Source of the DNA: Flavobacteriales bacterium
GTDB lineage: Bacteria; Bacteroidota; Bacteroidia; Flavobacteriales; UA16
Direction of reading: 5' to 3'
Length of the DNA: 9,634 bases
NCBI GenBank assembly: GCA_028141885.1
Contig: JAOIQU010000043.1
Span: 1-9,634, forward strand
The position numbers and the translations under genes were made by a program. Below, one piece after another: positions 1 through 5,315 of the stretch. The notes under the pieces were generated by a model. The model was not told the origin of the DNA, made no database searches, and saw only the letters and a program-made list of their open reading frames with translations. Each line of letters begins with the position of its first letter. Position 1 is the first letter of the stretch.

Positions 1-595
1 TGAAGGGTGGATGGACCGTCGTCAATTGAAGCCTGTGACGGGTATGTGGCAAGGGAAGCCGATGCGTTTGGCCAACATGACCAGTGCTTGGCGTGGGGTG
101 TCTGGCGGGTTGCTGCCTGCGGGTGCTGTGGTTCGAGAACATCAAGGGGAGTGGCACTTGGGCGAACAGCGCATTGAGCCGATGTATGCTCCTCCAACCG
201 TGCATGAAGGGAGCATGTGGGCATGGGCGGAACAAATGCTGGGGGTGCCTTATCACTGGGGAGGTCGATGCGGATGGGGCTTTGATTGCAGCGGCCTAAC
301 TTCTCTGGCTGCCGCGTTGGTGGGCATCTCCGTGCCTCGGGATGCATCCATGCAGTTTGGCCTAGGCCTTGAGGTGGACCTGGGCCACGATGAACCCGAT
401 GATGTCGTGTTTTTCAGCAATGACAAGGGCCAAATCACTCACGTCGGCATCTCAAATGGCCACGGCCGTGTGATTCACGCAAGCGGTGAGGTGCGGATTG
501 ATGTGCTGAAAGGCGACGGCTTGCATCGTCATGAAGACGATGTCAAATCGCATCACGTCGCCGGCATCCGCAGGTGGACGCGTGCCCTCAGTTGA
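1..595 (+). CDS. NlpC/P60-family cell-wall peptidase, 5'-truncated by window edge
   Basis: Predicted cysteine peptidase of the NlpC/P60 superfamily, which cleaves peptide cross-links or stems of peptidoglycan, usually D-Glu-to-diamino-acid bonds. The frame is open to the left edge and reads EGWMDRRQL before and around the first ATG (position 11). That stretch looks like the end of a bacterial SH3 domain, so the true start is probably outside the window. Counting from the ATG at 11, residues 1-60 look like SH3-type wall-binding sequence. The catalytic domain covers roughly 68-190: Cys93 in FDCSG, His144 in ITHVGI and His156 in VIHASG form the expected Cys-His-His set. GISVPRDA and a DVVFF segment are also typical. 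No signal peptide can be judged because the N terminus is missing. The stop codon overlaps the stop of the convergent dehydrogenase gene. Family assignment is firm; the exact bond cut is inferred. Confidence 0.9.
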   Translation, partial: EGWMDRRQLKPVTGMWQGKPMRLANMTSAWRGVSGGLLPAGAVVREHQGEWHLGEQRIEPMYAPPTVHEGSMWAWAEQMLGVPYHWGGRCGWGFDCSGLTSLAAALVGISVPRDASMQFGLGLEVDLGHDEPDDVVFFSNDKGQITHVGISNGHGRVIHASGEVRIDVLKGDGLHRHEDDVKSHHVAGIRRWTRALS

Positions 596-1745
596 AGAAC
601 GTCTGTTTAGTCCGAGCCATGTCTCGCAACAACGGGGACACCCTGTATCGCTCTTCGCCGTATCGTTGCCGTAGGGATTCCAACACGTTGATGACTTCCT
701 GAACGCCCCATTCATCGGCCCAAGCCAGGAGACCTTTGGGGTAATTGACGCCTTTTTGCATGGCCAAATCAATGGCCTCAGCGGATCCGACTTGCCAAAA
801 GACTGCGTTTGCCGCCTCGTTCATCAACATGGCCAAAATGCGTTCTGAAACGCCTTCAACCGCGACGCCGGATGGCGTGGCCTCTTTCGATTCGCCGTAG
901 GTGTAGAAGCCGCGTCCAGTTTTTCGCCCTAACCAGTGGGCAGCGACCAGCTGGCGTTGGGTGTGGCTGGGTCTGTATCTGGTGTCCCCAAAAAACGCCT
1001 CGTGCACTGTCGAAGTGACTTTGTAATTGACATCATGGCCGATCAAATCCATCAATTCGAAAGGCCCCATCCTGAATCCCTTTGCCCTCATCGAAGCGTC
1101 AATGTCTTCAACGGATGCAATTCCTTCCTCGAGGATGCGAAGGGCTTCGCTGTAAAAGGGCCGAGCAACGCGGTTGACAATGAATCCGGGTGTGTCGGTT
1201 GCGAGTGCTGGAGATTTGCCCCAAGCTACCATGGCTGACATGGCTTGTTCGGCGAGCCCTGATTGGGTTTGAAGGGCGGGAATCACTTCCACAAGCGCCA
1301 TCAAAGGGGCGGGGTTGAAGAAATGCAGCCCGATGACCTGTTCTGGCCGTTGACAACCCTTGGCCAAAGCCGTCACAGACAAAGACGAAGTGTTGGTGGC
1401 CAGCACCGTGTTCTTGCCCACGATGTGTTCGAGACGCTGAAACAACTCAGTTTTGACGCCCAAATCCTCGACAATGGCTTCAATCACCAGTTCTGCGGTC
1501 GCCAAAGCATCTATGGACGTGGTTCGATGAATGCGGCCTTTGATTTGGTCTGACTCAACCTCTGTGAGCCGGCCTTTCTCCACCAAACGGCTGAAGACCT
1601 TGTTCAGGTTGTTCTCACTTCGCGCCAAAGCGTCCTCTGAGGCGTCGACCAGCACTACCTGGCAGCCTGCTTGGGCTGCGATTTGAGCGATGCCGCTCCC
1701 CATTGTGCCTGCACCCACAATGCCCACTTGATTCCAAACCTTCAT
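588..1745 (-). CDS. 3-hydroxyacyl-CoA dehydrogenase (NAD-dependent, two C-terminal domains)
   Basis: Oxidises 3-hydroxyacyl-CoA to 3-oxoacyl-CoA with NAD, in beta-oxidation, phenylacetate-type or butanoyl-CoA pathways. From the ATG at 1745 the protein has 385 residues. The Rossmann fold starts at once with GIVGAGTMG (8-16) and has Asp34 at the end of the second strand, as in NAD enzymes. The catalytic positions keep the spacing of the animal enzyme: Ser120 in ATNTSS, His141 in GLHFFNPAP, Glu153 and Asn191 in FIVNRV. The first C-terminal dimerisation domain runs about 185-285. A second, shorter one (about 300-375, with LMNEAANAV and KGVNYPKG) makes it longer than the usual 285-residue single enzymes and close to PaaH-type proteins. 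An upstream ATG at 1850 is open but would add 35 unlike residues and overlap the neighbour; the start at 1745 has a promoter element just before it. No thiolase or enoyl-CoA hydratase gene is adjacent, so the pathway is uncertain. Confidence 0.93.
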   Translation of the reverse strand: MKVWNQVGIVGAGTMGSGIAQIAAQAGCQVVLVDASEDALARSENNLNKVFSRLVEKGRLTEVESDQIKGRIHRTTSIDALATAELVIEAIVEDLGVKTELFQRLEHIVGKNTVLATNTSSLSVTALAKGCQRPEQVIGLHFFNPAPLMALVEVIPALQTQSGLAEQAMSAMVAWGKSPALATDTPGFIVNRVARPFYSEALRILEEGIASVEDIDASMRAKGFRMGPFELMDLIGHDVNYKVTSTVHEAFFGDTRYRPSHTQRQLVAAHWLGRKTGRGFYTYGESKEATPSGVAVEGVSERILAMLMNEAANAVFWQVGSAEAIDLAMQKGVNYPKGLLAWADEWGVQEVINVLESLRQRYGEERYRVSPLLRDMARTKQTFFN

Positions 1746-1749
1746 GCAA

Positions 1750-1757
1750 CGAAGGTA
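1750..1757 (-). promoter_or_regulatory. -7 element of the hydroxyacyl-CoA dehydrogenase gene
   Basis: On the minus strand this reads TACCTTCG, one base from the Bacteroidota consensus TAnnTTTG, and its last G lies four bases before the ATG at 1745. A clear -33 TTG is not seen; CTG lies 19 bases upstream. If used, transcription would start at or next to the ATG. Confidence 0.5.
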
Positions 1758-1841
1758 CACGTCATCTGCGCGTGTGCAGCGATGTGCCTCGGCTGTGAAT
1801 TGCCTTTTGGTCGGGACGTGATGCATTTCCATCCTTACAGC

Positions 1842-2129
1842 ATGGATCACAATTACACCTGGATGAGGCCTTCAACCGCAAAATGGCGGGTCAGGAAGGC
1901 ATTGGAACGAAACCGCTCCTTGCTCAGAACCTTGAGGGAGTCAGGATTGCGCGCAGAGGAAGCACCCAACGATTGGCTTGTGCGAAGGGGCTTTGACGTG
2001 AATTTTCACACGCATCTGGAAACCACAGGCGAAGGCAAGCTCGTGGTCATGTGCTTGGACGAAGGTTACACCATCGAACAAGGTAAAATCCGTCCCTGCG
2101 TCAATGCGTCAACGACGCTTTCTTCCTGA
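1842..2129 (+). CDS. Small basic hypothetical protein
   Basis: Not recognised. The reading frame gives 95 residues from the ATG at 1842; a second in-frame ATG at 1863 would give 88. The N-terminal third is basic and helical in character (KWRVRKALERNRSLLRTLR). The middle and end read like a short beta-rich fold: WLVRRGFDVNFHTHL, then a GEGKLVVMCLDEGY segment and a last strand before IRPCV. The FxxHTH...Y pattern reminds me of short uncharacterised Bacteroidota proteins, but this is memory and was not checked. There is no signal peptide or membrane segment, so it is probably cytoplasmic. It is divergent from the dehydrogenase gene (96-base gap) and its last 21 bases overlap the helicase gene tail to tail. 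No convincing promoter or ribosome binding site was found, which leaves the start uncertain. It is the only plausible gene in this interval. Confidence 0.6.
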   Translation: MDHNYTWMRPSTAKWRVRKALERNRSLLRTLRESGLRAEEAPNDWLVRRGFDVNFHTHLETTGEGKLVVMCLDEGYTIEQGKIRPCVNASTTLSS

Positions 2130-3401
2130 CGTCCTTTTTCCTTTCGAAGAAGACGATTTGCGCTTCTTTTCGTGGAATGCGCCCTTGTAGGTGGGGTCGG
2201 CTTTGCGCTTTTGAAAGTCGATGGTTCGAGCCATGGCCTTGGCTTCCCATGGTGGCGTTTCCTCAACTTCGACTTGTGTGGACAAGACCAAATCATCGGG
2301 CCGACCGTCTTTTGGCAATCGCTCCAAAATTCGAGACAAACTCACCTCATCTGTCGGGTCCACCAAGGTGTATGCGACACCTTCGCGATCCGCCCTTCCC
2401 GTTCGCCCGATGCGATGCACGTAATCGTCAGACATGCGTGGCACGTTGAAATTGATGACAACTTCTGTTTCCGGCACATCGATGCCACGTGCGCTCACAT
2501 CTGTGCTGACCAAGACGCGGACGTCGCCCTCCCGGAACTTGTTCATCGAGGCAAGCCGGGTGTGTTGCGCTTTGTTTGAATGAATCTCTGACACCTGGTT
2601 GGGCAAGGCTTTGGCCAGCGATTGACCTACGCGTTTGGCATCTTCTTTGGTGCGAACGAAGAGGAGTGCCCTTGAGTCCGGATGGGTGTCCGTCAACCAA
2701 TGCAGCACTGCGTTGATTTTCGTCTGAATGTTGGGCACGCGAGTGATGTATTGTGCCACCGACTTCACTGGGGTTCCCTCGGGCGTGACTTCAATCCGTG
2801 TTGGCCAGAGCAAAAACTCATCGGCCAATCGCTCCACACGCTGTGGGAAGGTGGCACTGAAAAGAAGGTTCTGTCGCTTGTTGGGAACGACCTCCAAGAT
2901 GTCTCGGAGTTGCGGCATGAATCCCATGTCCATCATGCGATCGGCTTCGTCGAGGACCATGGTTTGGATTTTCCGCGTGCTCAGTACGCCGCGAAGGTAG
3001 AGTTCCATGAAACGGCCCGGTGTGGCGACGACCACGTCTGTGCCTGATTCAAGGCTCGCCATTTGGGATTTGGGACCCACACCTCCGACCAAGGCGATCG
3101 AACGAATGTCCGTGTGCATGGCAAATTCCTCTGCCGCGCGGTGAACTTGCAGGGCGAGTTCTTTGGTGGGCACCAAGACCACAGCTCGCGGCTGACCGTC
3201 CTGCCTGCCACGCAATTTTTGAAGGATTGGGAGGAGGTAGGCACCCGTTTTGCCGGTGCCTGTTTGGGCCACACCAATCAGGTCTTGTCCTGAAAGGATC
3301 CTTGGAATGGCTTGGGATTGAATTGGCGTCGGAAGACGGTAGCCCAACGCCTCAACGGCGTCCAGAAATTGCCGCTTCAACTTCAGGTCCTCGAACGTCA
3401 T
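2109..3401 (-). CDS. DEAD-box ATP-dependent RNA helicase (RhlE-like)
   Basis: ATP-dependent RNA unwinding or remodelling enzyme, acting in ribosome assembly, mRNA decay or cold adaptation. The 430 residues contain the full motif set in order: Q motif with Phe3 and PTPIQ (24-28), motif I AQTGTGKT (45-52), Ia PTKELA (78-83, Lys in place of the usual Arg), Ib TPGR (127-130), motif II DEAD (151-154), motif III SAT (182-184), motif V DVSARGIDVP (301-310) and motif VI HRIGRTGR (329-336). The second RecA domain ends near 365. A tail of about 65 residues follows, ending in a Lys/Arg/Ser-rich stretch typical of RNA-binding tails in RhlE-like proteins. The start has an exact TAnnTTTG element four bases upstream. 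The gene is divergent from the acyltransferase gene across 33 bases and overlaps the small gene at its 3' end. The RNA target cannot be read from sequence. Confidence 0.97.
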   Translation of the reverse strand: MTFEDLKLKRQFLDAVEALGYRLPTPIQSQAIPRILSGQDLIGVAQTGTGKTGAYLLPILQKLRGRQDGQPRAVVLVPTKELALQVHRAAEEFAMHTDIRSIALVGGVGPKSQMASLESGTDVVVATPGRFMELYLRGVLSTRKIQTMVLDEADRMMDMGFMPQLRDILEVVPNKRQNLLFSATFPQRVERLADEFLLWPTRIEVTPEGTPVKSVAQYITRVPNIQTKINAVLHWLTDTHPDSRALLFVRTKEDAKRVGQSLAKALPNQVSEIHSNKAQHTRLASMNKFREGDVRVLVSTDVSARGIDVPETEVVINFNVPRMSDDYVHRIGRTGRADREGVAYTLVDPTDEVSLSRILERLPKDGRPDDLVLSTQVEVEETPPWEAKAMARTIDFQKRKADPTYKGAFHEKKRKSSSSKGKRTSGRKRR

Positions 3402-3430
3402 TGTCCAAAGGTAGGGGCCAAGTTATCTTG
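3401..3430 (+). promoter_or_regulatory. Promoter of the acyltransferase gene (-33 and -7 elements)
   Basis: TTG at 3401-3403 is followed after 20 bases by TATCTTG at 3424-3430. The spacing matches Bacteroidota promoters (TTG, about 20 bases, TAnnTTTG), with one T missing from the -7 box. The last G is four bases before the ATG at 3435. The predicted transcription start therefore falls at the ATG itself. If transcription starts slightly downstream, the ATG at 3474 would be the start codon. Confidence 0.5.
3406..3413 (-). promoter_or_regulatory. -7 element of the helicase gene
   Basis: On the minus strand this is TACCTTTG, an exact match to the Bacteroidota -7 consensus TAnnTTTG, with its final G four bases before the helicase ATG. 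It lies inside the spacer of the oppositely directed acyltransferase promoter. No clear -33 TTG was found at the usual 19-21 base distance. Confidence 0.6.
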
Positions 3431-3434
3431 CGGC

Positions 3435-4580
3435 ATGATTCAAGACGGCGTCAGTGCAGCACGGCTCGAAGAAATGGCGCCATTCAAAGGTGACGAGGCG
3501 ACCGAAGTGCTCTCAAGCCTGTTGCATGCCCGCAACTGGAAAGGTGATTTGGCTCGGTTGATTCCTGAATCCGAGGCGCTTAAGCTCGTAGGGGAGTGGT
3601 CGGAAGTGAACAACGTCAGTGCCTTTCAGGAACGCGTCGTGAAGCCATTTCTGGAAGCGTTGATGCTGCACACCACCAAGGGTGTTTCGTGGAACTTTCA
3701 GGGGGTAGCCTTGCAAAAAGGCATGCTCTTCCTGAGCAATCACAGGGACATTGTGTTGGACCCATCCTTGGTCAATGTGGCGTTGATGGACCATGGGAGA
3801 GAGGCGACTGAAATTGGCATTGGTTCCAACTTGTTGGGTTCACCTTGGGTGCGTCAATTGGTCAAGTTGAACCGATGTTTTGTGGTGGAGAGATCAGGCA
3901 GTGCGCGTGAACGTTACCGCCACAGTCTGGACACTGCGGCCTACATTCAAGGGGTCATCCGGTCAGGAACGCCCGTTTGGCTTGCACATCGCGAGGGTCG
4001 CTCGAAAGATGGTCGCGATGCCACAGCACCAGCTTTGATCAGAACCTTGTCGTCCAATGGCGATGTGTCCACGTGGAATGCGCTGAAGGTGGTGCCGGTT
4101 TCAATCAGCTATGAATGGGATCCGTGCGATGCCCTCAAAGTCAATGAGCTCTTGCACCTAGAAACACATGGGGAATATCAAAAGTCCGCAGGCGAAGATG
4201 AGCGGAGCATGTGGACTGGACTTGTGGGACAAAAAGGACAGGTTCATTTGGAGTTTGGAAATCTGTTTCAATGGCCGAAGGATGCCCCTGATGTGAAACC
4301 GGAGCGGCAGTTGGCACAGGCTTTTGACCGAGAATTGCTTCGGGGCATGAAGGTTTGGCCCAACCAAATCTTGGCCGCAGAAGCCCTAGGTGTGACGGTG
4401 CCATTTCATGCGGAGGGAGTCAAACCAACTGCGGAGTACCGTTCACAATGGCTTCAACGGAAAACGTCCATTGAAGAGGCGTTGGCCGAGAAGGGGTGGT
4501 CAAGAGAACAAGCGGCTCACCGCTGGTGCCAGACGCTGATGGCACCATTAACGCATCGTGCGTCTTTGTTGGACGATTGA
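3435..4580 (+). CDS. 1-acylglycerol-3-phosphate-type acyltransferase (PlsC/PlsB superfamily)
   Basis: Probable membrane-associated acyltransferase for glycerophospholipid or related lipid synthesis. The protein has 381 residues from the ATG at 3435. The acyl-acceptor block reads SNHRDIVLD (101-109), so His103 is followed by Asp109 at a distance of HX5D rather than the textbook HX4D. The second block is VWLAHREGRSKDG (181-193), matching the FPEGTRS-type motif that binds the glycerol phosphate. PVSISYEWDPCDALK (221-235) and a GEYQK...GQVHLEFG region follow. This set is what I know from a Bacteroidota-wide acyltransferase family annotated as 1-acyl-sn-glycerol-3-phosphate acyltransferase. No strong membrane segment is evident. 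Homologues begin near residue 11-14 here, so an ATG at 3474 (residue 14) is an alternative start. It overlaps the methyltransferase gene by 33 bases, tail to tail. Exact substrate is inferred only. Confidence 0.9.
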   Translation: MIQDGVSAARLEEMAPFKGDEATEVLSSLLHARNWKGDLARLIPESEALKLVGEWSEVNNVSAFQERVVKPFLEALMLHTTKGVSWNFQGVALQKGMLFLSNHRDIVLDPSLVNVALMDHGREATEIGIGSNLLGSPWVRQLVKLNRCFVVERSGSARERYRHSLDTAAYIQGVIRSGTPVWLAHREGRSKDGRDATAPALIRTLSSNGDVSTWNALKVVPVSISYEWDPCDALKVNELLHLETHGEYQKSAGEDERSMWTGLVGQKGQVHLEFGNLFQWPKDAPDVKPERQLAQAFDRELLRGMKVWPNQILAAEALGVTVPFHAEGVKPTAEYRSQWLQRKTSIEEALAEKGWSREQAAHRWCQTLMAPLTHRASLLDD

Positions 4581-5315
4581 AGCCACCGCAATGGCACCAG
4601 CGACAGAAGCGTTGAGTGACTCGGCTCGGCCTGCCCCAGGGATGGCGGCCATCGAGTGACATCCCGCCTTGACATCGTCGGACACCCCGTGAGATTCGGA
4701 GCCCACCACCAACAAGGTAGGTGTCGAATTGAAGGGTGCATCGAACAGGTCTTTTCCTCCGGCGTCCAGTCCTATGGCATGGGCTTTCATCTCCGCGGGA
4801 AGGTCTTCAAATGACCGGACGACAACGGGGATGTGGAAGGTCGAACCCATTGCGCTTTGGAGGGCTTTGGGGCCAATGGGGTCCGCAGATTGAGGGGAGA
4901 CAACAACGCCAGACAGACCAAACCAATCGGCCACACGAATCAACGTGCCGACATTGCCCGGGTCAGCAACGTTGTCCAAGAACAGGGTGAGGTCGTTTGT
5001 GGTGAATTCAGAATTGAAATCCTTTGGCGGTTTGGCCGTGGCCAACAAACCGGGAGGGGTCTTCATGGCGGACATCATCTCCATGTCTTTGCTGCTCACC
5101 AGTGTGGCCATATCCGGAGTGACCCCTTCCAGCCCAGACCAAAAATCTACCCCTTCCCACGGCGTTGTGAAGTAGATTCGCTCAACGCTCCAGTCACTCT
5201 TGCACAATTCGGCAATGCACTTTTCACCTTCGACGAGAATCTGTTCGTGCTCCCAGCGGCTTCTTCGTTGCTTCAAAGAGCGAATGTGCTGGCGAAGGGC
5301 TTTTGTCATGACCAT
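4548..5315 (-). CDS. SpoU/TrmH-family RNA 2'-O-methyltransferase
   Basis: Transfers a methyl group from S-adenosylmethionine to a ribose 2'-OH in rRNA or tRNA. The 255 residues show an N-terminal substrate-binding region (about 5-95, with HEQILVEGEK) and a C-terminal trefoil-knot SPOUT domain with all three motifs: motif 1 NVADPGNVGTLIRVAD (115-130, including Arg127), motif 2 LLVVGSESHGVSD (201-213) and motif 3 IPGAGRAESLNASVAG (225-240). Length and order fit TrmH/RlmB-like enzymes common in Bacteroidota; which RNA position is modified cannot be told. Two ATGs are possible, 5315 and 5309. A TAACTTG element eight bases upstream of the first favours one of them. The gene overlaps the 5' end of the divergent Omp85 gene and the 3' end of the convergent acyltransferase gene, so both its ends lie within other coding sequences. 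Confidence 0.94.
   Translation of the reverse strand: MVMTKALRQHIRSLKQRRSRWEHEQILVEGEKCIAELCKSDWSVERIYFTTPWEGVDFWSGLEGVTPDMATLVSSKDMEMMSAMKTPPGLLATAKPPKDFNSEFTTNDLTLFLDNVADPGNVGTLIRVADWFGLSGVVVSPQSADPIGPKALQSAMGSTFHIPVVVRSFEDLPAEMKAHAIGLDAGGKDLFDAPFNSTPTLLVVGSESHGVSDDVKAGCHSMAAIPGAGRAESLNASVAGAIAVASIVQQRRTMR

Noticed and set aside
1746..1850. Upstream extension of the dehydrogenase to an ATG at 1850.
   Set aside because: The added 35 residues do not resemble the family, the Rossmann strand starts right after Met at 1745, and the promoter box lies inside the extension.
2172..2579. Open frame of 135 codons on the + strand, opposite the helicase gene.
   Set aside because: It is antisense to conserved helicase motifs, and its His- and Cys-rich translation is typical of the reverse strand of G+C-rich genes.
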